A DNA stretch of 64,000 nucleotides from Lysinibacillus pakistanensis (GCF_030123245.1 NZ_CP126101.1:2850501-2914500); one strand, 5' to 3'; positions 44,137-54,272 are shown, counted from the first letter of the stretch. Notes: generated by a model not told the origin, from the sequence alone. A program made the numbers and translations.

Positions 44137-44979
44137 TTATTTATTATTAATCCAGCTGATTAACTCTCTATCAAAAGTTTCAGGTTCTTCATACATTGGA
44201 TTATGACCACTCTTTTCAAAAATAACCTTTTTGACATTTTTGTCTAGTCCATCTAATGAATCCCAAAGCGAAACAGGTGCAACTAAGTAATCATATCTAC
44301 CTAATCCTACAAGAACAGGTTTTTCAACATCTGCCAATAAGTGAATCAAATCGCGTTCAGCAAATGCTACTCCCCAAAGATAATCAATGATTTGCATATT
44401 CGTATAGACGCCTTCCCACATATCAGCAGCATCAAATGTATAATCATAGAAACTATGTGCTCCCATTCGAAGACACATATGGACAAAGCGTCTTTCAGGG
44501 TCATTCCGAATATCATTTTCTAAAAAAGCAATATCATGCTCAAATTGTCTTTTTCGCTCAGTATCTGCTGTTTCGTTAAAATAAGAAAAGCTTTGCTGTT
44601 GTCTTTCTTGACTATTTGTCGGTGCAGAATTCAAGAGTATAACCTTGTCTATATATTGAGGATATTTTTTAGCATAGGCTAAGGCCATAAATGCATGTCC
44701 AGAATGTCCTAATATAATAAAATTTTCTAGCTTGAGAAATTGTCTGGCAGCCTCAATATCTTCTACAATTTTATCTAATGTATAATCCTCTTGTTTTAGT
44801 TCTCGAGGTGATTTCACAAATCCTCGGTGATCTAAAAAATAAAATTGAAAATGTTTATAGAGATTTTCAGAAAATAAGCGAGGGTAATAAACACTACTGC
44901 CAATTACCACTATTTTCTTCTCCCCTTGTCCCTTTACACAATATGCTAAATCGAAGCCTTCACGATTGATGTTATTCAT
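44137..44979 (-). CDS. Alpha/beta hydrolase (proline iminopeptidase-like)
   Basis: 280 residues: FYFLDHRGFVKSPRE, FIILGHSGHAFMALAYAKKY (nucleophile in GHSGH), VLVGLGRYDYLVAP (Asp) and FEKSGHNPMYEEPE (His). The cap domain and the SGHNPM-type end resemble proline iminopeptidases. The ATG at 44979 (MNNINREG) is used because GAGGAC lies upstream; the longer frame has basic low-quality sequence. Confidence 0.83.
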   Translation of the reverse strand: MNNINREGFDLAYCVKGQGEKKIVVIGSSVYYPRLFSENLYKHFQFYFLDHRGFVKSPRELKQEDYTLDKIVEDIEAARQFLKLENFIILGHSGHAFMALAYAKKYPQYIDKVILLNSAPTNSQERQQQSFSYFNETADTERKRQFEHDIAFLENDIRNDPERRFVHMCLRMGAHSFYDYTFDAADMWEGVYTNMQIIDYLWGVAFAERDLIHLLADVEKPVLVGLGRYDYLVAPVSLWDSLDGLDKNVKKVIFEKSGHNPMYEEPETFDRELISWINNK

Positions 44980-45191
44980 ACTAATAGTCCTCTTTTCTAA
45001 TTGTTTTAGAAGAGCTATTATAAAACTCTTCCTTCTATCACTCCCTTTCCATTTTACATTCCCGTGTCTTTTCCATTGAACGTTCAAGCATTCATGCTCA
45101 CCTCAAGCATTTTTATATCTATTATACACATTTAATTTTGACAAGCTATAATAGAAATTAAGATTTTTACAAAAAATGAAGAGGATAGAAA

Positions 45192-45677
45192 ATGGATAAA
45201 CAATTAAAACACATAATATCTCTGAGAGAAAATGGGCATTTAGAAGAAGCTAATCGACTCATGATAGCTCTCCTTAAAGAAAAACCTGAAAATGGGTTGT
45301 ATCATTATCATTGTGCATGGACTTATGATTTATTGGGAAAGGAAAAAGAAGCTGTGCCTCATTATGAAAAAGCCATACAATTAGGGATGGGCCATGAAGA
45401 TTTAGAGGGTACTTATTTAGGACTAGGAAGTACTTATCGCACATTAGGTCAATATGAACAATCAAGGAAAATTTTAGAACAAGCTATAAATGATTTTCCA
45501 GATGCCGAGCATTTAAAGATTTTCTATGCTATGACGCTCTATAACTTAAAGGATCATTCAAAATCAATGGAAATATTATTAAATACTCTCTTAACCACTT
45601 CGAATCATGAAGGTGTAAATGCATACAGCAAAGCCATTAAGTTTTATAGTGATAAACTTGATCAAATTTGGGAGTGA
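45192..45677 (+). CDS. TPR-repeat protein
   Basis: 161 residues with about three to four tetratricopeptide repeats (NGLYHYHCAWTYDLLGKEKEAVPHYEKAI, LGLGSTYRTLGQYEQSRKIL, FYAMTLYNLKDHSKSMEIL). It resembles the small Bacillaceae tetratricopeptide proteins of the YrrB type; partner unknown. GAAGAGG lies before the ATG. Confidence 0.85.
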   Translation: MDKQLKHIISLRENGHLEEANRLMIALLKEKPENGLYHYHCAWTYDLLGKEKEAVPHYEKAIQLGMGHEDLEGTYLGLGSTYRTLGQYEQSRKILEQAINDFPDAEHLKIFYAMTLYNLKDHSKSMEILLNTLLTTSNHEGVNAYSKAIKFYSDKLDQIWE

Positions 45678-45688
45678 TCAATAATGCA

Positions 45689-45727
45689 TAGAAGATCAGG
45701 TCCCAATATGTAAACCTGATCTTCTTC
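45689..45727. terminator. Bidirectional terminator
   Basis: AGAAGATCAGGT / ACCTGATCTTCT perfect 12-bp stem between convergent genes. Confidence 0.8.
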
Positions 45728-45730
45728 TAA

Positions 45731-45943
45731 TTAGTTCGCAATATTTGTCTTTCTTGATAAAATAGCTACAAATAAAAATGAAATTATACCACTCAGGAAA
45801 AACAAATAACTTAATGGTATTAAAAAGAAATTTCTTTCCACAATTGTTCCATCTGCTATTAATTCATCTCCAATCAATCCCTTTGTAACTAAACATAAAA
45901 TCCCTAAACAAATTGGCAAAGTAGCAAATATATATTTTTTCAT
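45731..45943 (-). CDS. DUF3955-like small membrane protein
   Basis: 70 residues with two membrane segments (FATLPICLGILCLVTKGLIG and FFLIPLSYLFFLSGIISFLF) separated by a short acidic loop. Length and pattern match DUF3955. Function unknown. Confidence 0.65.
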   Translation of the reverse strand: MKKYIFATLPICLGILCLVTKGLIGDELIADGTIVERNFFLIPLSYLFFLSGIISFLFVAILSRKTNIAN

Positions 45944-46329
45944 CCTTTATCCTCCGTTGAGCTTTTGCTCCTCTATCAAATAGTAAACCAAAATTGAAAT
46001 CAGTTTTTAACACTTGCTATTGATATAGTAGCTATATTTACATTCTAAGTCAATATTTTTTTATCGAAAAACAATAAATAAATATTGTATTCACCCTTTC
46101 GTTAAATCCATAAATTCGTATGAAAATAAGAACATGCATTCCCCCTTTTTTAAGTATTTTTACGTGAATTTATTTTTTGTATTTAATTTGTATGGTGCGA
46201 GTGTAAACGTAGAAATTAATAACTATAGTGTCGGATAATCTGTAATATTAATAAAAAATACGGCTACTAATTAAAGCAACCGTCGGTGTAATAAAATTAA
46301 CTTTTTTCTCATTAAAGTTACAATTCATT
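45944..46329. other. Intergenic stretch
   Basis: About 390 bp of AT-rich sequence with no recognised gene or clear hairpin. It separates the accessory region from the acyl-CoA operon. Confidence 0.35.
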
Positions 46330-47373
46330 CTATATTGCCTTAGAAGCTTGTTGAATTAGTGCGGCTACCATTTTATCCATCTGTGCAAATCGGTCATCCT
46401 TTGTTTGACCTTTTACATAGCGGTAGTAAATTTGCTGACAAATCACAGCTAATTTAAAGTAAGCAAATGTAATGTAATAATCTATAGCAGAGACATCACG
46501 TCCACTTTTCTCTGCATAACGCTGTATAAATTCCTGACGTGAATAAAAACCTGGCAAAATCGTTACTGGTGGCTCTCCTAATGCGTATAATAGCATTTTA
46601 GGATCATCTGCATGCATCCAGTAGCTCATTGCCACGCCTAAATCAGCTAATGGGTCCCCTACTGTCGTCATTTCCCAATCAAAAAGTCCAATCATTTCAG
46701 AAAAGTCACTGGAAAACATAGCATTATTTAGCTTGTAATCATAATGAATAATCGTTGCCTCACTGTTAGTAGGAATATGCTTCTTTAACCATGTTGTCAA
46801 CGCTTCAACCTCAGCATACTGTGCTGTTTTTGCTTTGTCATAGCGTTCGATCCAGCCCTGTACCTGCCGCTCCATAAATCCATCTGGCTTGACCATTTCC
46901 TTAAGTTTTGTCTCTTGATATGGGATTGCATGCAGTGCTACAAGTGAATCAACCATCTTTTCAGATATCTGGCGTGCTAGTTGCTTGCTATGCTCAATGC
47001 CTTTAGGAAAATGTGTATCTAGCACGATGCCCTTCTTCCGTTCCATTAAGAAGAAATCACTGCCGATAATTTCTCGGTCTTCAACGTAAACAAACGGCTC
47101 CGGAACAGCAGCTAAAAATGGATGCAAGGCAGATAAAATCGTAAATTCACGTTTCATGTCATGTGCTTTTTTGGCGACTGGTCCATGAGGAGGTCGACGA
47201 AGAACGACTTCAAAATCACCTACTTTTAGGCAATAGGTCAAATTTGAATGGCCTGCACTAAATTGTGAAATTTCGATAATACCTTCTGGTAAATCTGGAA
47301 ATTGCCTTTTTAAAAATGACTGTAATTTCACTTCATCAAGACGTTCACTTGCCCTTACTTGTATCGTATCCAT
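46330..47373 (-). CDS. APH-fold kinase of the ACAD10/11 type
   Basis: 347 residues of the aminoglycoside-phosphotransferase fold: FSAGHSNLTYCLKVGDFEVV (nucleotide loop and Lys strand), DSLVALHAI, TIIHYDYKLNNAMF (catalytic HxDxxxxN; Asp) and MIGLFDWEMTTVGDPLAD (metal Asp). The same domain is fused to acyl-CoA dehydrogenase in ACAD10/11, where it phosphorylates 4-hydroxyacyl-CoA. Here it is third in an operon with a separate acyl-CoA dehydrogenase and an SDR. A role in 4-hydroxy-fatty-acid catabolism is inferred. Confidence 0.85.
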   Translation of the reverse strand: MDTIQVRASERLDEVKLQSFLKRQFPDLPEGIIEISQFSAGHSNLTYCLKVGDFEVVLRRPPHGPVAKKAHDMKREFTILSALHPFLAAVPEPFVYVEDREIIGSDFFLMERKKGIVLDTHFPKGIEHSKQLARQISEKMVDSLVALHAIPYQETKLKEMVKPDGFMERQVQGWIERYDKAKTAQYAEVEALTTWLKKHIPTNSEATIIHYDYKLNNAMFSSDFSEMIGLFDWEMTTVGDPLADLGVAMSYWMHADDPKMLLYALGEPPVTILPGFYSRQEFIQRYAEKSGRDVSAIDYYITFAYFKLAVICQQIYYRYVKGQTKDDRFAQMDKMVAALIQQASKAI

Positions 47374-47385
47374 CCAAACCCTCCT

Positions 47386-48162
47386 TTAAATAATTGAGCT
47401 CATGCCACCATCTACAACAATAACATCTCCTGTTACATAATCTGAGGCAGCTGCCGCTAAAAATAACGCAACACCTTTTAAATCATTCTCAGAGCCTAAA
47501 CGCTTTAATGGTGTGGCACTCATTAAATACTCTTGTCCACGTTCAATTAAAACATTTGACATTTTTGTTGGGAAGAATCCTGGTGCAATCGCATTCACAT
47601 TGACGCCATATGGCCCCCATTTTACGGCTAAATCCTTTGTTAAGGTAATAACCGCTCCCTTACTCGCGTTATAGCCAATAGTATCCATAAAATCTGGTAA
47701 TGTACCGCCTAGCCCTGCAATTGAGGCGATATTAATAATTTTGCCACTTTTTTGCGCCAGCATTTTTTTGCCAACTGCTTGACTCATTAAAAATGTACCG
47801 TTTACGTTAACATCAAATACTTTTTGCCAAGCCTCATATGGCATTTCAACAGCAGGAGTTCCCCAAGAAGCTCCACTATTATTTACTAAAATATCAATAT
47901 TGCCGAATGTATCGATAGTTTTTGATACCACGTTTGCTACATCGTCTGATTTTGTTACGTCGCAGGCAAGAGCCAAGGTTTGTACACCTAATTTCGCTAG
48001 CTCTGCTGCTACCTCTTCACATGCCTCTACCTTTCGTGAGCACAGCACTACATTGGCACCAGCCTCTGCAAAGCCTTGTGCAATTTGAGCACCCAATCCA
48101 CGTCCTCCGCCTGTTACGATGGCTGTCTTTCCTTTCAGACTGAATAAGTCCAGTACCGTCAT
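47386..48162 (-). CDS. SDR-family oxidoreductase
   Basis: 258 residues of a classical short-chain dehydrogenase: TGGGRGLG (NAD(P) loop), NNSGASWG, a Ser in [12 protein letters not shown], the YNASK catalytic Tyr-Lys and the end [13 protein letters not shown]. It overlaps the acyl-CoA dehydrogenase stop by 4 bp and precedes the kinase by 12 bp, so the three genes are one operon. It may oxidise or reduce a hydroxy/keto-acyl intermediate. Confidence 0.9.
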   Translation of the reverse strand: MTVLDLFSLKGKTAIVTGGGRGLGAQIAQGFAEAGANVVLCSRKVEACEEVAAELAKLGVQTLALACDVTKSDDVANVVSKTIDTFGNIDILVNNSGASWGTPAVEMPYEAWQKVFDVNVNGTFLMSQAVGKKMLAQKSGKIINIASIAGLGGTLPDFMDTIGYNASKGAVITLTKDLAVKWGPYGVNVNAIAPGFFPTKMSNVLIERGQEYLMSATPLKRLGSENDLKGVALFLAAAASDYVTGDVIVVDGGMSSII

Positions 48163-49394
48163 TTCACCAGCTCCTCTAATTTTTTACCATGTTTTTTCAG
48201 CTCCAACTTAGCAATGGTATTGCGATGCACCTCATCTGGTCCATCTGCTAAACGCAATGTACGAGAATTGGCCCACTGTGCAGCAAGCGTTGTATCAGGT
48301 CCAACTCCAGCAGCACCAAATGCCTGAATTGCTCGATCAATAACTCTTAAAGCCATATTAGGTGCAACCACCTTAATCATGGCAATTTCTGCTTTTGCTT
48401 CTTTATTACCCACTGTGTCCATCATATATGCTGCCTTTAGTGTTAACAATCTCGCCTGCTCGATATCAATACGAGACTCGGCAATTCGCTCACGCATCAC
48501 ACCTTGATCTGCGAGTGGTCGATGAAAGGCCCGTCGCTCTTGCACACGTATACACATTTCCTCTAATGCTCGTTCAGCAGCTCCAATAAGACGCATACAA
48601 TGATGGATTCGACCAGGACCTAATCTTCCTTGTGCAATGGCAAACCCCTTACCTTCCCCCCATAATATATTGTCCACAGGGACGCGAACATTCGTGAACG
48701 TTACCTCCCCATGTCCTTCTGGTGCATGGTCATAGCCAAAAGCCGTTAGCATGCGCTCTATTTTTACTCCAGGTGTGTCCATAGGAACGAGAATCATTGA
48801 TTGTTGCTCATGGATAGGTGCTTCAGTGTCTTTATGTTTTCCCATAAAGATCGCGACTTTACAACGCGGATCTCCAGCACCTGTTGTCCACCACTTATGC
48901 CCATTTAAGATATAAAAATCCCCATCACGTTCAATGCTTGCCTCAATATTAGTCGCATCGCTTGACGCAACTGCTGGTTCTGTCATGGCAAAGCAGGAAC
49001 GTATTTCTCCACGTAATAACGGTTCTAGCCACTGTTTTTTCTGCTGTTCTGAGCCATAGCGCACAAGCACCTCCATATTGCCTGTATCAGGTGCATTACA
49101 GTTAAAAACCTCTGGTGCAAGTAAAGAGCGTCCCATAATTTCACATAAAGGCGCATACTCTAAATTTGTTAAGCCTGCCCCATATTCACTATCTGGCAAA
49201 AATAAATTCCATAATCCTGCATCCTTTGCTTTTTGCTTTAGCTCTTCCATTATTGGTGGAATTGCGCCCCAACGATCCTCCATTGCATCAACCTGTGCTG
49301 CATACACTGCCTCATTTGGATAAATGTACTGCTCCATAAAATTAGTCAGCTGTGCCTGTAAATCTACTACCTTTTCACTATAAGAAAAAATCAT
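48159..49394 (-). CDS. Acyl-CoA dehydrogenase, ACAD10/11-like
   Basis: 411 residues of an FAD-dependent acyl-CoA dehydrogenase: [37 protein letters not shown], the [20 protein letters not shown] helix and a C-terminal [28 protein letters not shown]. This C-terminal pattern is typical of the ACAD10/11 branch. Start ATG at 49394 with AAAGGGGGC. First gene of a three-gene operon; repeat member R2 occupies its leader and a FadR-like site lies upstream. Confidence 0.9.
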   Translation of the reverse strand: MIFSYSEKVVDLQAQLTNFMEQYIYPNEAVYAAQVDAMEDRWGAIPPIMEELKQKAKDAGLWNLFLPDSEYGAGLTNLEYAPLCEIMGRSLLAPEVFNCNAPDTGNMEVLVRYGSEQQKKQWLEPLLRGEIRSCFAMTEPAVASSDATNIEASIERDGDFYILNGHKWWTTGAGDPRCKVAIFMGKHKDTEAPIHEQQSMILVPMDTPGVKIERMLTAFGYDHAPEGHGEVTFTNVRVPVDNILWGEGKGFAIAQGRLGPGRIHHCMRLIGAAERALEEMCIRVQERRAFHRPLADQGVMRERIAESRIDIEQARLLTLKAAYMMDTVGNKEAKAEIAMIKVVAPNMALRVIDRAIQAFGAAGVGPDTTLAAQWANSRTLRLADGPDEVHRNTIAKLELKKHGKKLEELVK

Positions 49395-49424
49395 AGAAAA
49401 GCCCCCTTTGTTTGAACATCACAA

Positions 49425-49617
49425 TCAATTTCGCCTTAGCGTAATTGCGTCCGGATTTTAAATTGTTCTGACACGATGTCGGTATTTCGGTAATGCCACA
49501 GAACGTGGTGTTTTTACCGATGCAGGTCAGTTTGCCGTTTTCGTAGGATGCGAAGATTTTAGGCAAACATCCTTTTATTCATTCCTTTGAAAATCCGTGA
49601 CAACCTGAAGATAAAAA
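49425..49617. repeat. Intergenic repeat family R, member 2
   Basis: Starts TCAATTTCGCCTTAGCGTAA and ends CCTGAAGATAAAAA. It shares GATGCAGGTCAGTTTGCCGTT and TTTTAGGCAAACATCC with member 1; these two pieces are partly complementary (TTTGCC/GGCAAA), so the region can fold. It lies in the 5' leader of the acyl-CoA dehydrogenase operon. Confidence 0.8.
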
Positions 49618-49635
49618 TGAATGAATGTTCATTTT
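49618..49635 (-). promoter_or_regulatory. FadR (YsiA)-like operator
   Basis: TGAATGAATGTTCATTTT matches the Bacillus FadR consensus TGAATGAMTANTCATTCA at about 14 of 17 defined positions. FadR is the TetR-type repressor of beta-oxidation genes, relieved by acyl-CoA. Its position upstream of an acyl-CoA dehydrogenase operon fits. Confidence 0.6.
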
Positions 49636-49781
49636 ATTTCTTACATTAAATGTTACCGCTATATTTCTTGTAAATCAATCATCTATTTCAGAAAAATTTG
49701 AATGATAGAGAAAATTTGGTCATTAATCAGCATTTTAGATAGGTAGGGAAATTTTCAAAACAAAAGCATTACTTTTAGTGA

Positions 49782-50669
49782 TTAGGGCTCAAAAAATTCC
49801 ACTATATTTGCTAATAAGTGACGAATGGCAAGGGGTAAATGACGATTTTTTAGAGAAATTAAGTACACATTGCGCCGTAAATTTGGACCATCTATTTCTT
49901 TTTGTACAATAGTTTTTGCGGTAGGACCTTGTAAGTAATTTTCCGGTAGGATTGTAATCCCTAAATTTTCTCGAACAAGCGATACAGCCGTTTCAAAACG
50001 TTCAATTTCATATTGGATATTCATCTTTACGTTAGCCTGCTCAAACGCACTTAAAATATCAAGCCTAGTTTGAAATCCTTCTGTGCTAATGATAAATGGA
50101 TCATTGCATAAATCAGCAAACGTCAGTCGATCCTTTTCTGCTAATGGATGATTTAATGGCAAAACAGCAACAAGACGCTCTTCATATAAGCTCTGAACTT
50201 CTAGCTCGTCATCATCCATCCGCTGATTAGTAATAATTACATGTGTTTTATAGCTTTTTAGTGATTTTTTAACCCGCTTACTGCCTAAAATATCTACTAA
50301 GTGAATCTTCATTTGTGGATAGTCTCTTTTATAGTTTGCAATAACTTTTGGTAGCCAATGCTTGATGGATTCCATTACACCTATCGTCACTTCACTTGTA
50401 CCATGCACAATCACTTCATCCATTTCTATTTTTAAAACTTCCATATTTTTTAAGATAACTTTTGCTCGTTCATATAAAAGCTCACCTGCTTCTGTTAGTT
50501 GGAGATTTCTTGTATTTCTTTTCAATAAGGGTGAGCCAATCTCTTGCTCTAATTTCTTGATGGCATTGCTTAGGGAAGGCTGCGAAATATGCAATTTCTC
50601 TGCTGCCTTTGAAAAATTCATTTGCTCTGTAACAGCAATAAAATATTGTAACTGTTTTAAATCCAACAT
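49782..50669 (-). CDS. LysR-family regulator
   Basis: 295 residues: N-terminal LysR helix-turn-helix (MNFSKAAEKLHISQPSLSNA) and a substrate-binding domain (EVTIGVMESIKHWLPKVIAN, VAVLPLNHPLAEKD, GITILPENYL). Divergent from hutG-gltS and probably its activator, with a histidine- or glutamate-related ligand as the inference. Confidence 0.9.
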   Translation of the reverse strand: MLDLKQLQYFIAVTEQMNFSKAAEKLHISQPSLSNAIKKLEQEIGSPLLKRNTRNLQLTEAGELLYERAKVILKNMEVLKIEMDEVIVHGTSEVTIGVMESIKHWLPKVIANYKRDYPQMKIHLVDILGSKRVKKSLKSYKTHVIITNQRMDDDELEVQSLYEERLVAVLPLNHPLAEKDRLTFADLCNDPFIISTEGFQTRLDILSAFEQANVKMNIQYEIERFETAVSLVRENLGITILPENYLQGPTAKTIVQKEIDGPNLRRNVYLISLKNRHLPLAIRHLLANIVEFFEP

Positions 50670-50805
50670 AAAATCACTCCTATTTATAGTTAAAAGCTAT
50701 AGATTAATAATAATTATATATTAGTAATTATAATTATGTGAATATATAATAAATTTACAACATTATTTACACTACAATAATATTGGAAATGGGGTTAAAA
50801 GGGTT
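50670..50805. promoter_or_regulatory. Divergent LysR/hutG control region
   Basis: A very AT-rich spacer with an imperfect dyad (ATAATTATATAT...AATTATAATTAT) at about 50708-50740, a plausible LysR site shared by both genes. Confidence 0.45.
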
Positions 50806-51771
50806 ATGTATGCAATGACAGATCAAAAACAATGGGAAGGCCGTATAGATTCCACTACTAATACGAGTAGTTTTCGTTTACATCAAAAGGTAAAAAGAAT
50901 TCCTATTAATGATGTAAGCGCTTCAGATAATCAGCGTGCTGCTATTGTTGGCTTTATTTGTGATGAGGGTGTACGCCGCAACCAAGGTCGAATAGGGGCG
51001 GCAAGTGGACCAAACGCTTTACGCGCCTCATTATCTAGCCTTCCTTGGACTTTCACTGAGGAACAGCAAGTAATTGATGTAGGCAATATTCTGTGCCTAA
51101 ATCATGCATTAGAGGATGCACAAAGTGAGCTAGGCGGAATTGTTCAAACACTACTCACTAAAAAATGTCAATGTGTTGTGCTTGGTGGTGGGCATGAAAC
51201 ATTATATGGTCACTATTTAGGAGTTCGTGCAGCACTGCCAAAGGATGCCAAAATCGGCATCGTCAATATCGACGCACATTTTGACTTACGACCTTATGAT
51301 GAACAGCCATCTTCTGGTACCATGTTCCGTCAAATTTTAGAGCAGGATCCATATACTGATTATTTTGTCCTTGGAATTCAGCGCTATGGCAATACTAATG
51401 AGCTATTTGAAAAAGCAGATGAATTGCATGTGAAGTATATATTAGAAGAAAATATGACAGCTGAAAATAAAGTGCAAATTCTCAATGATCTTCAGCACTA
51501 CATGGATAATCATGATTATGTGCTGTTAACGCTATGTATGGATGTGCTAAATGCTGCCTTTGCACCAGGTGTTAGTGCGCCCTCTCCGTTTGGGCTTGAC
51601 ACAACGACTGTACGCACAATACTGCAAAAGGTAACATCACATCCAAAGACACATTCTTTTGATATTTGTGAGGTAAATCCTTCTCTTGATGAGAACGGAC
51701 GCACTGTTAAATTAGGTGCTTATTTTGTCTATGAAGCACTAAATAACTTACTGAAGGGGCAAGGTTCATGA
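50806..51771 (+). CDS. hutG: Formimidoylglutamase
   Basis: 321 residues of the arginase/agmatinase/formimidoylglutamase family. Metal ligands are in VLGGGHETLYGH, GIVNIDAHFDLRPY (DAHxD) and LCMDVLNAAFAPGVSAP (DxD). RRNQGRIGAASGPNALR and the SAPSPFG end are typical of HutG, which splits N-formimidoyl-L-glutamate into glutamate and formamide in histidine degradation. No other hut gene is adjacent. Start could be 50806 or the ATG at 50815. The stop overlaps gltS by ATGA. Confidence 0.88.
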   Translation: MYAMTDQKQWEGRIDSTTNTSSFRLHQKVKRIPINDVSASDNQRAAIVGFICDEGVRRNQGRIGAASGPNALRASLSSLPWTFTEEQQVIDVGNILCLNHALEDAQSELGGIVQTLLTKKCQCVVLGGGHETLYGHYLGVRAALPKDAKIGIVNIDAHFDLRPYDEQPSSGTMFRQILEQDPYTDYFVLGIQRYGNTNELFEKADELHVKYILEENMTAENKVQILNDLQHYMDNHDYVLLTLCMDVLNAAFAPGVSAPSPFGLDTTTVRTILQKVTSHPKTHSFDICEVNPSLDENGRTVKLGAYFVYEALNNLLKGQGS

Positions 51772-52952
51772 TCGAATTTAATCAAATTACAACTATCTTT
51801 TTAGCAGCTGCCCTATTAGGTTTAGGTAGCTGGCTAATAAGCAGAATCAGCTTTTTAGAACGTTTTTGCATTCCAGCACCAGTTGTTGGGGGCTTATTAT
51901 TTGCCGCATTAGCAACTATTTTAAAGACAACGGGTACCTTAGAAATTTCTCTTGATACATCTTTGCAAAGTCTATTTATGATTACCTTCTTCACAACAAT
52001 CGGCTTAGGCGCAAGCTTTAAACTAGTGAAGCTAGGTGGTAAGTTACTGATTATCTACTGGTTAGCGTGTGGCTTCCTTGCACTGATGCAAAATGTGATT
52101 GGTGTATCTCTTGCATCGCTAATGGGCATCCATCCATTAATCGGTATGATGGCGGGTGCTGTCTCCATGGAAGGTGGGCATGGAGCAGCGGCAGCGTTTG
52201 GACAAACATTAGAAGACTTAGGTATTTCTTCTGCCATGACAATTGGTGCAGCAGCAGCTACATGTGGATTAGTTGCTGGCGGCTTAATTGGTGGCCCTAT
52301 TGTGAAGTACTTAGTTGGTAAATATAATTTAACACCTGATGAACAAGAAACGGAAGATATAGATTATGAAAATAAACATGAGCAAATTACATCTAATTCA
52401 TTCTTTTCACAGGTAATAATCATTACATTTTGTATGGCTGTAGGTACGTATGTTGGAACATTGTTCTCAGAGGCGACAGGCTTTGTATTACCGGGCTATG
52501 TAGGTGCCATGTTTGTTGCGGTAATCGTACGTAATATTATGGATAAAGTAAAGCCAGCAGCGATTAATATGAAAAGCATTTCTTTAATCGGTGATGTGAC
52601 ATTAGGTATTTTCCTTTCAATGGCACTTATGAGCATTAAATTATGGGAAATTGCTGATTTAGCACTTCCACTATTTATTATTGTGTTCGCACAAGTCTTC
52701 TTTATCGTTGTATTCAGTACTTTTGTATTATTTAAATTACTTGGGAAAAATTACGATGCGGCGGTTATGGTTGCAGGCTTTGCAGGCCATGGTTTAGGGG
52801 CAACACCAAATGCAATGGCTAATATGTCAGCTGTTGTCCAACGCTTCGGTCCATCGAAAAAAGCATTTCTTGTTGTACCAATCGTTGGGGCATTTTTAAT
52901 CGATGTCTTTGGTATACCAATAATTATCACAACGATTAATTTATTTAAATAA
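51768..52952 (+). CDS. gltS: Sodium/glutamate symporter
   Basis: 394 residues with about ten membrane segments in two inverted halves, as in GltS. Family patterns: FCIPAPVVGGLLFA, GLGASFKLVKLGGK, AVSMEGGHGAAAAFGQTLED and the matching second half AGFAGHGLGATPNAMANM. It imports glutamate with Na+. It is coupled with hutG, linking histidine breakdown to glutamate movement; export of surplus glutamate is possible but not shown. Confidence 0.92.
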   Translation: MIEFNQITTIFLAAALLGLGSWLISRISFLERFCIPAPVVGGLLFAALATILKTTGTLEISLDTSLQSLFMITFFTTIGLGASFKLVKLGGKLLIIYWLACGFLALMQNVIGVSLASLMGIHPLIGMMAGAVSMEGGHGAAAAFGQTLEDLGISSAMTIGAAAATCGLVAGGLIGGPIVKYLVGKYNLTPDEQETEDIDYENKHEQITSNSFFSQVIIITFCMAVGTYVGTLFSEATGFVLPGYVGAMFVAVIVRNIMDKVKPAAINMKSISLIGDVTLGIFLSMALMSIKLWEIADLALPLFIIVFAQVFFIVVFSTFVLFKLLGKNYDAAVMVAGFAGHGLGATPNAMANMSAVVQRFGPSKKAFLVVPIVGAFLIDVFGIPIIITTINLFK

Positions 52953-52954
52953 TG

Positions 52955-53002
52955 AAAGAGCCGTGCAATCGTCTATATTGACAGATTGCACGGCTCTTTT
53001 AT
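52955..53002. terminator. Strong bidirectional terminator
   Basis: AAAGAGCCGTGCAATC / GATTGCACGGCTCTTT, 16-bp perfect stem, between gltS and the convergent deacetylase. Confidence 0.9.
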
Positions 53003-53012
53003 TGGGCTTTCA

Positions 53013-54272
53013 TTATTGTAATATTTCACTAACAGTAACAAATTCGTAGCCTTGCTTTTGCAAGTAAAGAATAACGTTTTCAAGACCGTTTGCTGTTGAC
53101 TGATGAATATCATGCATTAAAATAATGCTTCCATCTTTCACTGATGCTTTAACATACGCTAAAATCTTATCAGCGTTGCGATGCTTCCAATCAAGTGTAT
53201 CGATTGACCATAGAATGGAGGGCATTGTTATTACAGAACGAACTTGCTCATTCGTGGCACCATAGGGTGGACGGAAAACCGTTGGGTACTGACCAATTGC
53301 TGCATAAATAGCATTACTTGTTCGATCCACCTCTTGCTTGACACTTCCTGCTGATAAGTTTGTCAATTTTGAATGATTCCATGTATGATTCCCTACTTCA
53401 TGTCCTGCATCATAAATTTTTTCCACTAATGCAGCATTTTTAGTGACATTTTTACCAACCATAAAAAAGGTTGCATGAGCATCGTATTTTTTTAGTATTG
53501 CTAAAATTTGTGGCGTAACCTTTGCATCTGGACCATCATCAAATGTTAATGCTACTCGTTTCTTTTCCCCTTTTGCTACTTGAACACCTTTATTATAGAC
53601 TTTATTATCTAGCTTTTTAATGTCCACTAGCTCTGAAGCCTTGACATAACCTTTTAGTGTATCTGTTTCTACATAGGCCCAGCCAGCAAGTATTGTATAT
53701 TGCTTGACTTCTGTTTTATTTGCAATTGTACCAAGCACTTCACCACTGGGGCTAGCTGTTAAACGAAGAGTAGCTCCATTTTTAGTATTTACTTGCTTTT
53801 TTATTACAGCTGGCTTCTTTAAAGAATTCGTTGCTACATAGCCCATTTCCTGACCATATTGGACAAAGGACCAACCTCCGGGTGCTGATCCGTATACATA
53901 AATTAGGCTATTTTCATAAAGCTGTCCTGTTTTTTGTGAACTAGGACTAGGATATGTAAATAAAGATGTTCCACCCTTATTAGCTACTATATACTTTTCA
54001 GATGTCAGGCTTGCTAATACTGTCTTTTCTACGTAGCCCTCCAGCTGTTGCCCTTTAATGGATGCCCATTCCCCACTTACAGATACAACTTTTACATAGC
54101 TCCCCTTTGCTATATGACCGATTACGGCACTATCTACAGAAGGTTCAACGTTTACTGCTGAGTCTTTGGTTATTTGCTGGATTGGTAATGTACCCTCCGC
54201 ATTTGCATCTGCTACAAATAGAAAGCTAATTAAAAATGTCAAAAAAATAGCATAGGGTAAAAGCTTTTTCAT
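53013..54272 (-). CDS. Secreted polysaccharide deacetylase with SH3b repeats
   Basis: 419 residues: signal peptide ending ADANA, three SH3b (SH3_3-like) domains at about 30-85, 90-150 and 155-220, then a NodB domain. Catalytic motifs are ALTFDDGPDAKV (Asp-Asp), HTWNHSKLT (metal His pair), RPPYGATN, LWSIDTLDWKH and IILMHDIHQ. It probably deacetylates peptidoglycan or another cell-wall polymer, bound to the wall by SH3b. The domain order is the common Bacillaceae type. Its own promoter. Confidence 0.92.
   Translation of the reverse strand: MKKLLPYAIFLTFLISFLFVADANAEGTLPIQQITKDSAVNVEPSVDSAVIGHIAKGSYVKVVSVSGEWASIKGQQLEGYVEKTVLASLTSEKYIVANKGGTSLFTYPSPSSQKTGQLYENSLIYVYGSAPGGWSFVQYGQEMGYVATNSLKKPAVIKKQVNTKNGATLRLTASPSGEVLGTIANKTEVKQYTILAGWAYVETDTLKGYVKASELVDIKKLDNKVYNKGVQVAKGEKKRVALTFDDGPDAKVTPQILAILKKYDAHATFFMVGKNVTKNAALVEKIYDAGHEVGNHTWNHSKLTNLSAGSVKQEVDRTSNAIYAAIGQYPTVFRPPYGATNEQVRSVITMPSILWSIDTLDWKHRNADKILAYVKASVKDGSIILMHDIHQSTANGLENVILYLQKQGYEFVTVSEILQ

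Noticed and set aside
52055..52321. Open frames antisense or out of frame within gltS
   Set aside because: Entirely inside a clear gltS gene; no independent signals.
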